Assembly: GCA_020201275.1 (NCBI GenBank)
Contig: JAIVHB010000170.1
Span: 997-36,524 of the forward strand
Reading direction: 5' to 3'
Source: Rhodothermaceae bacterium
Lineage (GTDB): Bacteria > Bacteroidota > Rhodothermia > Balneolales > Cyclonatronaceae
Length of the DNA: 35,528 bases
The translations under genes and the position numbers were made by a program. Positions 8,618 to 17,904 of this stretch are shown in pieces. Position 1 is the first letter of the stretch. Each line of letters opens with the position of its first letter. The notes below the pieces were generated by a model. The model ran no database searches. It saw nothing but the letters and a program-made list of their open reading frames with translations, and was not told where the DNA came from.

Positions 8618-10237
8618 TCAGTTGCCAGCAAGAATTGACGTAACCTGTTTAAGCTCGGCACGCGGGCTTTCTTCGGGTACCGTAATTGAATGAAGGCTTG
8701 TGAAGTAGTCTTTTGCCAGTTCTGAATTACCCGCCATATTTGCCGCCATCCCTGCGCCATACAGACTGTTGAATCGGTTGGGAGAAACATCCAGCGTTTT
8801 TCCGTAAGCAGCGAGGGCCTCATCAGGCTTTTCCTGCAGAAGCAACATATCGCCCAACAGCTCCCTGGCCGGCAATACGGCACTCGGCGTTACCGGATGC
8901 TTGTCTACAGTGTCCTCCTGATCTGCGGCTTTTTGCATCATGGCAAGGGCATCTTCGTATTTGCCTTCTTCCTGCAAAATCCAGGCTTCCACTGTTTTGC
9001 GTTGAACATCAACTAGCAAAGCCCAGTAATTCTCGCCTTTTTGAAGGGTCATCTCGTGGAGATTCTTCAATCTCTTCACGGCTTCCCGGGCAGTCTCTCT
9101 ATTTCCGGATCTTGCTGCCCCAAGACCGCGGGCCCACCAGGTAATGGCTTCAAACTCCGGGTAATCGTCCCACGGAAATTCGCTGTGAACACGCAAGGGG
9201 AGTTTTGCGGCCTTTTCCCATTGCCTTCTCTCAAGCGGATAGCGTGCCTGGGCGGCTGTAATATTATAGGCGGCCACACCCGGTTGATAGTTTTTAGTTG
9301 TGTTAAGTTCATCAAGTACCTCGCGTGCATGCTTGTCGCGCCCCTGCTGCAAGTAGGCATACATCATGTAATCCAGTGCATGGGCATGGTGCATGGAGGT
9401 CATATTCCCCACCGGCTGCTTAAGGGCCGCATCGGCCGATCGGCGGTTCCAGTCGATGGTTTCATCCCATTCACCGATACGCACAAATATGTGGCTGGGC
9501 ATGTGCAGTGCGTGCGGCACATTCGGGGCAAGCTTGTCGTAGCCATGCGCAAACGTAACTCCTTTATCAGCCAGTACCGGATTGTCATAGGCATGGATGG
9601 TGTAGTGAAACAACCCGGGATGCTCGGGCGACCTCTCAAAGAACGCTTCGAGCAGTGCGCCGGCTTTTTCCTGCTGGCTGAATGTTTCATCGTCGCGGGG
9701 TGCTGTTGCCAGCAGCGACAAACAGTAGAATGCGCCGGCATCAATATCGTCCGGATATTTTTTGTGTACGTTTTCTAGCGCACGTTCCCAGGCCTTGAGA
9801 CCTTCCCTGAAACCGGATTCCTCCATAGTTGCATAGTATGCATTAAGGGCATTGATATAGTCGAGCTCCTTCTCTGTAAGATTTCCGGTTTCAAGTCCCT
9901 TCCTGATGGCATCATATCCTTTTTCGAAGGTCTTTTCATTGGGTGGCGCCCAGAGCGGGTTTAACTGCGTCATTGCAACTCCCCAATATGCCATGGCACA
10001 GTCCGGATCGGCTTCCAGGGCTTCATTAAAGATCTCGTTCGCCTGATCATACATCATATGATGAAGCATTCCCAGGCCGTGAGTAAACCGGGACTGGGCT
10101 TCCATATTGCAGGAGGTTTCAAAATTAACCTTTCCATGTTCATTCATGTTCCGCTGGTGTCCGTGCTGAGCCGCAGCGGTTTCCAGCAACAAAATCATAA
10201 CGATTATTATGACAGTATAAATTCCTGTTATTTTCAT
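8618..10237 (-). CDS. Secreted tetratricopeptide-repeat protein, function unknown
   Basis: 539 residues. A signal peptide (MKITGIYTVIIIVMILLLET, cleavage after AAAQ) indicates export. The body is helical TPR-like repeats: residues ~50-90 hold the phrase FNEALEADPDCAMAYWGVAM, typical of a family of uncharacterised bacterial TPR proteins, and the last repeats are at ~470-520 (KPDEALAAYGKTLDVSPNRF). His and Met are frequent near the N-terminus (HGHQRNMNEHGK, GMLHHMMYDQ), and His-rich stretches recur (MPSHIFVRIG, MTSMHHAHALDYMMYAYLQ), so metal binding is possible but not shown. A purine-rich GAGGAA precedes the start by about 8 nt. Monocistronic as far as can be seen. I do not know a specific function. 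Confidence 0.88.
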   Translation of the reverse strand: MKITGIYTVIIIVMILLLETAAAQHGHQRNMNEHGKVNFETSCNMEAQSRFTHGLGMLHHMMYDQANEIFNEALEADPDCAMAYWGVAMTQLNPLWAPPNEKTFEKGYDAIRKGLETGNLTEKELDYINALNAYYATMEESGFREGLKAWERALENVHKKYPDDIDAGAFYCLSLLATAPRDDETFSQQEKAGALLEAFFERSPEHPGLFHYTIHAYDNPVLADKGVTFAHGYDKLAPNVPHALHMPSHIFVRIGEWDETIDWNRRSADAALKQPVGNMTSMHHAHALDYMMYAYLQQGRDKHAREVLDELNTTKNYQPGVAAYNITAAQARYPLERRQWEKAAKLPLRVHSEFPWDDYPEFEAITWWARGLGAARSGNRETAREAVKRLKNLHEMTLQKGENYWALLVDVQRKTVEAWILQEEGKYEDALAMMQKAADQEDTVDKHPVTPSAVLPARELLGDMLLLQEKPDEALAAYGKTLDVSPNRFNSLYGAGMAANMAGNSELAKDYFTSLHSITVPEESPRAELKQVTSILAGN

Positions 10238-10625
10238 TGATTCATTCCTCTAAAAAATTAAAATCATCAACATAGCTTTTACGGCCGGGCTGCTTTCACT
10301 GAACTGACAGATTCCTGATTCTCTCAATGAGTTTTGAAGGCACAGCGCTGACCAAGTGTTGCATATCACTAACAGTGCACGGTGTCAACAACTGCCAATG
10401 GCCGTATTTTGAAGTCTGAATGCATATTTACCAACATCAGAAATCACCTTCTTTATGATAAAGCCTTTTTTTTGTGTATTTCCTGTCATGTGTTTACAAA
10501 ATAATATCACATCGGTGAAAGCCTGCACCGTTTTGCGTTATACATCAGAAATTTTGGGCAAGCGGAGTGACCAACTTCCTTAATTAAAGGGGTACTCGAT
10601 CTATTGAAGAGCCGCCCAACGAACC
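10238..10625. other. 388-bp gap, no gene seen
   Basis: It separates the 5' end of the TPR gene from the 3' end of the MoxR/DUF58 operon, both on the minus strand. It should therefore hold the TPR promoter and perhaps the operon terminator. I see AT-rich stretches and a weak CTTTA/TAAAG hairpin followed by a T-run near 10455-10475 on the plus strand, but no exact TAnnTTTG element and no coding sequence. Confidence 0.5.
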
Positions 10626-11725
10626 CTATAACAACCCTCTTGATTTTATTTCCAGGTATTTATTGACCGAGTCCACCGTCAGATTTTCTGGCGATGTAAG
10701 GATGGTGGTGATGCCATACCGGTTCAGCTCTTTCACTATTTCCCTTTTCTCGTAGATATACTTCTCAAGAGTCGTTTTATAATAGATGTCCCACAGTTTC
10801 CGGGTCGGCTTGTGCAGTTCTTCGCTGAGTTCGATATTTTCAAAAAAGACCGTCACAAGCAGGTGTCGTCTGTTTATGGCCCTCAGATACGGCAGATTGG
10901 GGCAACGTTGCTCATCACCAGTCCGGCGTTGATGGCATAGTCGAGCAGGGTCATTCCGTTGAAGGGCATCTTCATTACCCGGCCCATATCTATCACGCTG
11001 TACACCTCCTGGGCCCGTTCGTCCTGGTACTGGTTTACCATGAGGGATGTGCTGCGTGAAGTGGCTTTCCAGTTAACCGTGCGGATATCATCGCCTTTCA
11101 CATATTCGCGGATCTGATCATACTCCATGGAGTGGCCGCGGCGGCGCACACGCTTGATGCCGATTTCATCGAGGCGGTTGGCACGGGCAAGCAGTTCAAA
11201 ACGGCGCATCTGCAGGAATGAGGGGTATACCGGCACATTCTGTTCGGCCGGCACCGTATAGCGTCTTCTTGCCAGCTTCAGGTTTGTACTTACGAATACA
11301 TGGATGCGGCCAAAACGGTATTCGCCCCGCTCGGTCGGAACAACCTTGTATACATGGTGACGCACCTCTCCTGGCATCAGCCGGAGCGCAAACATCTGTT
11401 CACGGGCCTGGAACTGAAAGGGCTGTTCATCGATCACCTGCAGATCAACGGGCAGCGGGTAGCCGCTCTTCAGCTTGAGTGTGACCTCATTCTCATCACC
11501 GTTCGACAGGCGGGCCGGCAGAAACCGTTCGGCTTCGAAGGTGTCGCCCCGGCCGTATAGTATCACCAGATCGATCAGTAGCAGTACGGTAAGTATCCAC
11601 AGCGATGCCGTCGCTGCACTCTGCATGGGCGGAAACGAGTATCCCAGGGCGAAGAATGCCACTACCAAAAGCAGCAAAGCCACCAGACGTCCGGTTATGA
11701 ACAGGCTGCGGATAAAGCGGATCAC
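10626..11725 (-). pseudogene. DUF58 family protein gene with out-of-frame internal deletion
   Basis: Two adjacent frames together match one DUF58 protein. The first (11725 to 10883) gives two N-terminal membrane helices, the beta domain and the DUF58 core through RRGHSMEYDQIREYVKGDD and DYAINAGLVMSNVA, then runs out of frame to ICRI and a stop. The second, in another frame from about 10900 to 10626, resumes with NLPYLRAINRRHLLVTVFFE and runs to the family C-terminus KYLEIKSRGLL. In intact relatives about 80 residues lie between SNVA and LPYLR (a segment beginning like LRKQDKAG, ending at the TNFE strand); they are absent here. So this is not a single-base frameshift but a deletion, with the junction near 10897-10904. 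DUF58 proteins sit beside MoxR ATPases in envelope-linked operons. The gene overlaps moxR by 4 bp. It cannot make the normal protein unless the assembly is wrong. Confidence 0.85.
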
Positions 11726-12708
11726 CGGGGTACCTCGGTCGATTCTATTATCTGACGGATCACATCGTCGGGGGTTGTTCCCTCCATCTCTTTTTCGGGG
11801 GTCAGCAGAAGCCGGTGTCGCATTACCGGGCGGGCCACAAACTGTACATCCTCGGGGGTTATGAAATCACGGCCGTCCATGGCCGCAATGGCCTTGCCGG
11901 CGTTCATAATGGCCAGCGAGGCCCTCGGCGAAGCCCCCAGATAGAGCGACGGGTGGTTCCTGGTTGCCGTTACCAGCCGGGCGATATAACCGAACAGCTG
12001 CCCGTCGACCTGCACCTGCGATACGGTATCGATGTAACCGAGCAGCTCCTTCTCCGTAATTACCGCGCCAATGGAGTCGAGCGGATTTACATTCCCCCGC
12101 TCATGGAAGGTAGACAGGATGGTGGCCTCATCTTCGACCCCGGGATAGTTCACAAATATCTTGAACAGGAAGCGGTCGAGTTCGGCTTCGGGCAGGCGGT
12201 AGGTGCCCTCGTGTTCAATCGGGTTCTGGGTAGCCAGCACCATGAACGGCTGCTCCATGGGGTAGGTTTTACCGTCAATGGTGATCTGCCGCTCCTCCAT
12301 CACCTCAAACAGGGCCGACTGTGTTTTCGCAGGCGACCGGTTGATTTCATCAATCAGCACAAAATTGGAGAATATTGGGCCATTTACGAACTGAAATTCA
12401 AGGGTTTTGGGGTTGAAAATGCTGGTGCCGATCACATCCGATGGCATCAGGTCGGGAGTGAACTGCACTCGTGAAAATCCGCTGGAAAAACATTTGGTGA
12501 GAATACGGGCGGTCATCGTTTTAGCTATGCCCGGCACCCCCTCAATAAGTACATGTCCGCGTGCGAGCGTGGCCGCTATCAGCAGGTCGATCATATCCGT
12601 CTGGCCGATGATCACCTTGGATGCTTCGGCCCGTATTTTGTCAACGGCGGTGCGGAGTTCATCCAGGTTTAACCGGCTTTCAAAAGGCTGTTCTGATTCC
12701 ATATCCAT
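11722..12708 (-). CDS. MoxR family AAA+ ATPase
   Basis: 328 residues, the usual length. Walker A is GVPGIAKT (57-64), Walker B is FVLIDEINR (116-124), and sensor 1 is [12 protein letters not shown] (159-170); the C-terminal lid helical domain follows from ~240 ([18 protein letters not shown]). MoxR ATPases are cytoplasmic chaperone-like machines thought to remodel or load partners, often vWA/DUF58 proteins encoded next door. The gene is translationally coupled on both sides: its ATG overlaps the stop of the DUF4350 gene (TAATG) and its end overlaps the DUF58 start by 4 bp. The ATPase is intact although both immediate neighbours carry internal deletions. Confidence 0.96.
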   Translation of the reverse strand: MDMESEQPFESRLNLDELRTAVDKIRAEASKVIIGQTDMIDLLIAATLARGHVLIEGVPGIAKTMTARILTKCFSSGFSRVQFTPDLMPSDVIGTSIFNPKTLEFQFVNGPIFSNFVLIDEINRSPAKTQSALFEVMEERQITIDGKTYPMEQPFMVLATQNPIEHEGTYRLPEAELDRFLFKIFVNYPGVEDEATILSTFHERGNVNPLDSIGAVITEKELLGYIDTVSQVQVDGQLFGYIARLVTATRNHPSLYLGASPRASLAIMNAGKAIAAMDGRDFITPEDVQFVARPVMRHRLLLTPEKEMEGTTPDDVIRQIIESTEVPR

Positions 12709-13684
12709 TAACGTTGGGTTGTTTGGTAGAAGGTTTCTATTTGCGCATTGAGCGATTTCAGGTCGTTCGCCCCGATGAAGCTACGTTCGCTGACCGACGC
12801 TATGGTGCTGAAAAGTTCTTCTATCTTCAGCTCATCGATACCCGAACGGGCCGCCACCGCCCCTGGTGTGATTATTTCGCCGGGCACCTGCTCCAGCCCA
12901 AGCTCTTTCCTGAAGTAGTTGAACAGGTAGATAATTTTGCGCTCGGCGAGATCCTTGTGGTCGGCCCTGCCAAAAAACAGGTTGGTCACCGTTTTCACAA
13001 AGGCAACCGTGGCGTTTACCGGCTTCCGCTTCCCCGTTTTACGGCAATATAATTCACAGCTGCCCCCTCACTGAACCCAAATGACGCCCGTTCTCTCATC
13101 CCCAGAACTTCTGTGTTCAGCGTATCGTACCGTGTTATGACGGATGTAACCATAAAGGAGGGAAACCGATATATCGGTGCTTCAACACCGATTTGTTCCA
13201 GCACCACCGATATACCCGTACTGTCTGAAACATGGTCGCCCAGCAGATCTATTCCCCTCAGACCCATATTGCTCAACATCCCTTCTTCAATCCTGATTCC
13301 GAGCGAGTCTTTAAGCGGGTCTGAAAACTGCTCGGCCGAGAGAAATACCGTTCCCCCGTTCTCTGCAAATTCAAGCAGCAACCCCGTTTCGTACTGGTCA
13401 AAAACAAGGTTGTTGTTGATGTAGATGAGCATCGATTCTGCATCCTGCCCTGAATTCCGCCTGCTCAGCCAGTCATAGGCCGGAAGCTGTACGGTGGAAA
13501 CATCCGATCCGGGGAAAAGCTCAGGAATTACCCTGAACAGTCCGTAGGCGCCGTAAGGAATGGTATCGCGGCTGGAATAGGATTGTGTCCAGTCGACCGG
13601 CCGGGGTTGCATCCAGTCGGCTATCACTATTACAACCAGGGCAACGGCAATGAACAGCAATAGTTTACGATCTTTGTTCATCAC
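12708..13684 (-). pseudogene. DUF4350 membrane protein gene with out-of-frame internal deletion
   Basis: The 5' part (13684 to 13016, 222 codons) encodes an N-terminal membrane helix (LLLFIAVALVVIVIADWMQP) and the DUF4350 periplasmic domain (GAYGLFRVIPELFP, LLLEFAENGGTVFLSAEQF), ending abnormally at AVKRGSGSR. The 3' part (about 13016 to 12708) lies in another frame and matches the cytoplasmic C-terminus, NATVAFVKTVTNLFFGRADH then KDLAERKIIYLFNYFRKELG. Intact relatives have roughly 100-115 residues in between, including a second membrane helix and a Lys/Arg-rich segment; none of it is here. The junction is near 13017-13024. The rest of both halves lacks stops and is well conserved, so the deletion is recent or an assembly error. 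The gene overlaps DUF4129 upstream (4 bp) and moxR downstream (1 bp). Confidence 0.82.
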
Positions 13685-14553
13685 CCGCCCCCCGATCCGA
13701 TCTGTTTCTCGACCGACTTCAAACTGTCGACGGCCCGGGCGTAGGTTACTTCATCCAGATCGAAATGGCCGTACCAGGTGTAGTTGAACAGGTAGGTCAT
13801 GTACCGGAACGCCTCTCTGACTTGTGTGCCGGCAAGTTCACGCAGGTAATCGTGGTTCGTTTTGTCGGGCCTCCAGACGATGAGTTTACCCGCGGCCAGC
13901 AACTGAATAAGGTGCAGGTAGCGGTAGCGGAGTGCCGACCGGTAGTCCCCTTTTTCAGCCATTTCCCCGGCCATATTCAGAAAATCACGGTCCCTGATGT
14001 CATCCACATCCCAGTTAACCGGGCCTGTTTCAACCTTCGGATCCCGAATCTTGAAAACCGCGTTTATCTCGCTGCGGAATATGAGAATGATGGCAAAAAG
14101 CAGCAGGATTCCGAAGAATATATACCACGCATAGGTGTAGATGTCGGCTGCAACACGATTACTGAAAAAACGGAAGATCTGTTCAAAAAACCAGGCACGC
14201 AGCCGCTGAAGCAGCGTCGGCGACTGATCGGGTGCACGTTCATAGACCAGCTCCGATTGCAGTTCCTGTATGGTCTGTTGGGACGGTTTCCTCAACTCAC
14301 GATTTACATCAACAATGGCACTTGAACTTGAACTGGTACCGGAATTCGCATTGACACCGGCACCGACACTGGCATTCGCACTGGTACCGGCATTCGCATT
14401 GACACCGGCAACGACACTTGCACTGACGCTGATGCTGACATTCGCACTGGTAACGACACTGGCATTCGCACCGGCACCGGCAACCGGCGTTACGGACATA
14501 AGAAAAAAGGCTGTAAGTAACGATGCCAGCAATATTGATGGAATGTTTTTCAA
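13681..14553 (-). CDS. DUF4129 domain membrane protein with repetitive N-terminal linker
   Basis: 290 residues. Signal peptide (1-27, ending PVAGA), then a low-complexity Ala/Ser/Val/Asn/Gly segment (27-78), a short linker, one membrane helix (~141-160, YAWYIFFGILLLFAIILIF) and a cytoplasmic DUF4129 helical domain (~185-285, with GDYRSALRYRYLHLIQLLAA and FNYTWYGHFDLDEVTYA). DUF4129 proteins are constant members of the Bacteroidota MoxR/DUF58 operon; their function is unknown, though transglutaminase-linked relatives exist. The low-complexity stretch is unusual for the family and comes from in-gene repeats. The gene overlaps both neighbours by 4 bp, indicating coupled translation. Confidence 0.88.
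   Translation of the reverse strand: MKNIPSILLASLLTAFFLMSVTPVAGAGANASVVTSANVSISVSASVVAGVNANAGTSANASVGAGVNANSGTSSSSSAIVDVNRELRKPSQQTIQELQSELVYERAPDQSPTLLQRLRAWFFEQIFRFFSNRVAADIYTYAWYIFFGILLLFAIILIFRSEINAVFKIRDPKVETGPVNWDVDDIRDRDFLNMAGEMAEKGDYRSALRYRYLHLIQLLAAGKLIVWRPDKTNHDYLRELAGTQVREAFRYMTYLFNYTWYGHFDLDEVTYARAVDSLKSVEKQIGSGGG
14320..14475 (-). repeat. In-gene minisatellite encoding Ala/Ser/Val/Asn/Gly-rich segment
   Basis: Short degenerate repeats built from hexamer-like units (GCGAATGCC, GGTACCAGT, GTCAATGCG) keep the frame and encode residues 27-78 of the DUF4129 protein. Two longer near-identical copies of about 24 bp encode VNANAGTS and VNANSGTS. Slippage here would change length in multiples of three and may vary between strains. 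Confidence 0.8.
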
Positions 14554-15395
14554 TCGGCTGTTTTCAGGTTTTCAATGTCTTTGGAAAGTCCCGGGGCATA
14601 CTTTCTTTCCATAATGTTGAAGTATTGATAGGCTGTGGCTGTTACCGGCAGGATGATAGCAACATAACTGACCGACGATATAAGGGTTATTACAAAGGAA
14701 AGCAGATAGCTGATATTGGTTTCTCCTCCGCCGGTGGCAAGAATTCCGATCACAGCCCCGTATATAAGTGCCGGAAGACCAAAAAGCATCGATATTATGT
14801 AATAGATCACATAGGCCAGCAGAAGCAGCCCAAAGGTGTTCCACCAGTGGCCCTGTACAAAATCATAGCACCTGCTCACAGCCCCCGCGAAGGAACGGTC
14901 CTCAAGAAAAGCAACAGCGTAGACAAAGGAGAGAGTTACGGCCAGGTAGATGCCGGGAACAACGAGAAAAAGAAAACCGATAAAGGTGATGATGCCGGTT
15001 AATACCGAAAATAATATGTAAAGGGCGATCCGTTTTTTAACCGCATACCATACCTCATCGACCCCGTACTCCCGTATACCCTGCCGGTAACACAAAAAGA
15101 TATACTCATACATTACCGCTACAATCACGATAGTAACCAATAATGCAAGCAGATTATTTATGAAAAACAGCAGCATATATCCCGCTGACCCTGCGGTGAA
15201 CGGGTCTGCTCCGGCCGAAAATTCACCGGCCACATAAAACGAACTGATTACAACCACAGCTATAAGCACCGGTCCGGCGATATAAATGATCGACCGCAAA
15301 ATCGGTTTGAAATGATCTCTGATGAAATACATCGAGGCGTTCAGTACTTCACCGATATCGCGGGTGCGGAGGAATTCAATATGGGCGTTCGACAT
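14550..15395 (-). CDS. Polytopic membrane protein of the MoxR operon, unknown function
   Basis: 281 residues with about six to seven hydrophobic helices (residues ~35-55, 70-100, 128-160, 195-225 and 230-265). The opening phrase IEFLRTRDIGEVLNASMYFI is the pattern seen in membrane proteins occupying this operon slot in related bacteria, sometimes labelled glycerophosphodiester-phosphodiesterase-like membrane domain proteins. No catalytic motif is visible. It overlaps the SpoIIM gene by 20 bp and DUF4129 by 4 bp, so it is certainly co-translated with them. A structural or scaffold role for the MoxR complex is an inference only. Confidence 0.85.
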   Translation of the reverse strand: MSNAHIEFLRTRDIGEVLNASMYFIRDHFKPILRSIIYIAGPVLIAVVVISSFYVAGEFSAGADPFTAGSAGYMLLFFINNLLALLVTIVIVAVMYEYIFLCYRQGIREYGVDEVWYAVKKRIALYILFSVLTGIITFIGFLFLVVPGIYLAVTLSFVYAVAFLEDRSFAGAVSRCYDFVQGHWWNTFGLLLLAYVIYYIISMLFGLPALIYGAVIGILATGGGETNISYLLSFVITLISSVSYVAIILPVTATAYQYFNIMERKYAPGLSKDIENLKTAD

Positions 15396-16350
15396 AGGTT
15401 TTTTTATTGGATATTTGGGCAGGGTAGATAAGAAAGTACCAGATCACAAAGAGGAGCGACAACAGGATTATACCCGTCTTCAACAGGTCGGGCAATTCAG
15501 TGAGCCGTGTGACATACGACTCCAGAAAACCCGCAACAAAAAAAACCGGGATCAGGGCAACAACCATCTTCAGGCCCTCCCTGGCTCCCGTCTGAAATGA
15601 GTGCAGCCTGCTGAATGTACCCGGAAACAGAAGGCTGTTACCCATAACCATGCCCGCCGCACCGGCAACAATAATCGCCGAAATTTCGAGTGTGCCGTGA
15701 ATCCAGATCGTAAGCACGGAGGTGAGCAGAAGCTCCTGATCATAAAAAAAATACTGGAACGACCCCAGCATCACCCCGTTGTAGAAAAGAATGAGCCCCG
15801 TACCGAATGAAAACAGAAGTCCGGCCCCGAAAGCCAGCAGCGACACGCGTACGTTGTTGAAGGTGATACCCAGAAACATGTCGGTTTGATGCATCGACTT
15901 GTATACGGCCATGGGGTCTCCCTTGCCGATGTTCTCAAGGGTCATGTTCACATACTGGTCGCCCATTATAAGCCGCACGAACATGGGATCGTTCGCGGCC
16001 GAAAAGGCACCAATGCCGCAGGACACGGCGAAAATGATGAAGGAATACAACAGCATCAGGCGATGCTTGTGCATAATGTGCGGAACTTCATCCACCCAAA
16101 AGGTTTTAATGCGTGCGAAGGGCTCGCGGCGGTCACGGTACAGTTTGTTGTGTGCCCGCCGGGCCAGCCCGTTCAGGTACTGATGGGTGCGGCTGCCATT
16201 GTAGAATGTCTGGGCATAGGCCAGATCGTCGGTTATCTGCGTATAAAGATCGGATATAACCCGCGGATGCGCGTCACCCCCCGACAACAACAGCTGCTCA
16301 AACTCCGACCATTTTTTTTCGTTATTGCGAAGAAAAGTAACTTCCCTCAT
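15376..16350 (-). CDS. SpoIIM (stage II sporulation protein M)-like membrane protein
   Basis: 324 residues. A cytoplasmic N-terminal helical domain (1-95: FLRNNEKKWSEFEQLL, YNGSRTHQYLNGLARRAHNK) precedes five to six membrane helices (from ~100). Family landmarks are NNVRVSLLAFGAGLLFSFGT near 188, and IWIHGTLEISAIIVAGAAGM near 235. The SpoIIM fold is widespread outside sporulating bacteria; here it leads an envelope-associated MoxR operon and no sporulation is implied. It is the first gene of the leftward operon; its start is 40 bp from the divergent RDD gene, so that short gap must hold both promoters, although no exact TTG/TAnnTTTG pair is visible there. Confidence 0.92.
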   Translation of the reverse strand: MREVTFLRNNEKKWSEFEQLLLSGGDAHPRVISDLYTQITDDLAYAQTFYNGSRTHQYLNGLARRAHNKLYRDRREPFARIKTFWVDEVPHIMHKHRLMLLYSFIIFAVSCGIGAFSAANDPMFVRLIMGDQYVNMTLENIGKGDPMAVYKSMHQTDMFLGITFNNVRVSLLAFGAGLLFSFGTGLILFYNGVMLGSFQYFFYDQELLLTSVLTIWIHGTLEISAIIVAGAAGMVMGNSLLFPGTFSRLHSFQTGAREGLKMVVALIPVFFVAGFLESYVTRLTELPDLLKTGIILLSLLFVIWYFLIYPAQISNKKTYVERPY

Positions 16351-16390
16351 CTTCCGTTACCATCCTGTTTATTTACCGTAAATTACACCG

Positions 16391-17119
16391 ATGTCTGACC
16401 TGAGAATAGAAACCGCCCAGAATATAGGCATTGATTATACCATTGCCACCATTTCCGACAGGATTCTTGCCACCTTGCTCGACGGTCTGATCATGATCGG
16501 CTATCTGGTTTTTATGGGATTGTTGTTTTCCGCCAACATCCTGCAGATAACAACCGGGCTGATGGTGATTCTGTTCATGTTTCCCCTGTTTGTCTACCAC
16601 CCCTTTTTTGAAATTATGCTGCAGGGCCAGAGCCCCGGCAAAAAAATTATGAACACCCGGGTTATGACGGTAGACGGCACCGAAGCGGGTATCGGCGGAT
16701 ATTTGCTGCGCTGGCTGCTGGGTATTATCGAAATCCAGGCGTTTACTGGATCTATCGCGCTCATAACCATCATTGTGAGCGGTAAAGGGCAGCGCCTGGG
16801 GGATATGGCAGCAGGCACCACTGTGGTTAAGCTAAAAAGAGAGTTGACCCTGCACGATACCATGCTCACCGCGCTTGATGAAAATTACAAACCGGTGTTC
16901 CACCAGGTTGAACGGCTCTCCGACCGGGATATCAACATGATCAAAAACATTCTCGACCGCACGGGTCGCCATTACGACTGGAGTACCTATGAAAAGCTGG
17001 CAGTTGAGCTGAAATCCGTACTTGAACACAAGATGGATATCCGCTCGGACCTACAGCCTTTTTCCTTTCTCACTACCGTAATGAAAGACTATAACCACCT
17101 GGCCGGCCGCCTGGGCTGA
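16391..17119 (+). CDS. RDD family membrane protein
   Basis: 242 residues. The RDD domain occupies 1-145: the family Arg-Asp-Asp pattern appears as ISDRILATLLDGLIM near residue 20, followed by two long hydrophobic helices (38-75) and the conserved GQSPGKKIMNTRVMTVDG (80-97). A third helix pair lies at 105-135 and GQRLGDMAAGTTVVK at 136-150. The C-terminal ~90 residues are soluble (DRDINMIKNILDRTG) and resemble the extension seen in RDD proteins next to SpoIIM and MoxR genes. It is divergent from, and probably functionally linked to, the leftward operon. RDD proteins are of mostly unknown function; some act in transport. Confidence 0.92.
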   Translation: MSDLRIETAQNIGIDYTIATISDRILATLLDGLIMIGYLVFMGLLFSANILQITTGLMVILFMFPLFVYHPFFEIMLQGQSPGKKIMNTRVMTVDGTEAGIGGYLLRWLLGIIEIQAFTGSIALITIIVSGKGQRLGDMAAGTTVVKLKRELTLHDTMLTALDENYKPVFHQVERLSDRDINMIKNILDRTGRHYDWSTYEKLAVELKSVLEHKMDIRSDLQPFSFLTTVMKDYNHLAGRLG

Positions 17120-17171
17120 CGGTTCATAATCGCCCACACATGATCTGATGATGCCGGAATGACCTTTTAAT

Positions 17172-17843
17172 TTGCCCTTATTCCTCTTAACTTTGCCCTT
17201 CATAAAAATACCCCACCCGTTGGATATCCTTTTTTACCTGTTCACGAGTTTCATCTCCATTTTTGCCATTGTCAACCCCCTGACGGCAATGCCCGTTTTT
17301 CTTGCCCTCACCCAGGACAGTACACGGGCTGAGAGAACACGACAGGCCTTCAAGGCATCGGTATTCATGGTGTTCATCCTTTCGGCATTCCTTTACGGGG
17401 GTACCTATATCATCAATTTTTTCGGCATTACCCTGGAGGGGATCCGAATCGCCGGCGGGTTGCTCATTATGCGATGGGGCTATTCCCTGCTGAATCCGGA
17501 TGAAGGTGGGCGGAAGCTTACCGATGAGGATGAAGTCGAAGCACGGTTGAAGCCCGATATCTCCTTCAGTCCGCTGGCCATGCCCCTGCTGTCGGGGCCG
17601 GGCAGTATCGCCGTTGTGCTTGGCCTTGCCTCACAAGCCGATTTCCCGTTCGATTACCTCGCCCTTACTGTCGCCATCATTATGGTAAGCATGGCCACGT
17701 TCACCGTTCTATTTCTGTCGGAGAGAATGGTAAAAGTGCTGGGCAACACAGGGATGACCGCGCTCACGAGGATGATGGGTTTTATAGCCCTCTGCATCGG
17801 GGTTCAGTTTATCATAAACGGAATTTTACCACTGGTTCCCTGA
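17172..17843 (+). CDS. MarC family integral membrane protein
   Basis: 223 residues from a TTG at 17172, with six membrane segments. MarC landmarks are SFISIFAIVNPLTAMPVFLA near residue 25, IRIAGGLLIMRWGY near 90, PLAMPLLSGPGSIAVVLGLA near 135, and MMGFIALCIGVQFIINGI at the end. The function of MarC proteins is unresolved; the old link to multiple antibiotic resistance has been withdrawn. The start is uncertain: a TAACTTTG element at 17188-17195 resembles a Bacteroidota -7 box, and if it is used, translation would begin later, for example at TTG 17220 (LDILFYLFTSF), which also fits family N-termini. There is no good ribosome binding site for either. Confidence 0.88.
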   Translation: MPLFLLTLPFIKIPHPLDILFYLFTSFISIFAIVNPLTAMPVFLALTQDSTRAERTRQAFKASVFMVFILSAFLYGGTYIINFFGITLEGIRIAGGLLIMRWGYSLLNPDEGGRKLTDEDEVEARLKPDISFSPLAMPLLSGPGSIAVVLGLASQADFPFDYLALTVAIIMVSMATFTVLFLSERMVKVLGNTGMTALTRMMGFIALCIGVQFIINGILPLVP

Positions 17844-17904
17844 TCGGGGGTACAGACTTGGCGGTGTGATCAGCAATATGACTGTCAGGTCTAAAGGGAA
17901 CAGA

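Noticed and set aside
10883-11725. Complete 280-residue DUF58 protein
   Set aside because: It ends in out-of-frame ICRI and lacks the family C-terminus, which is present in another frame just downstream.
11815-12474. 219-residue plus-strand open frame
   Set aside because: It is the antisense of the well-supported MoxR gene.
10626-13684. Programmed frameshifting or an intron explaining the broken DUF58 and DUF4350 genes
   Set aside because: A frameshift would restore continuous homology, but a whole segment is missing at each junction; nothing is inserted that could be an intron.
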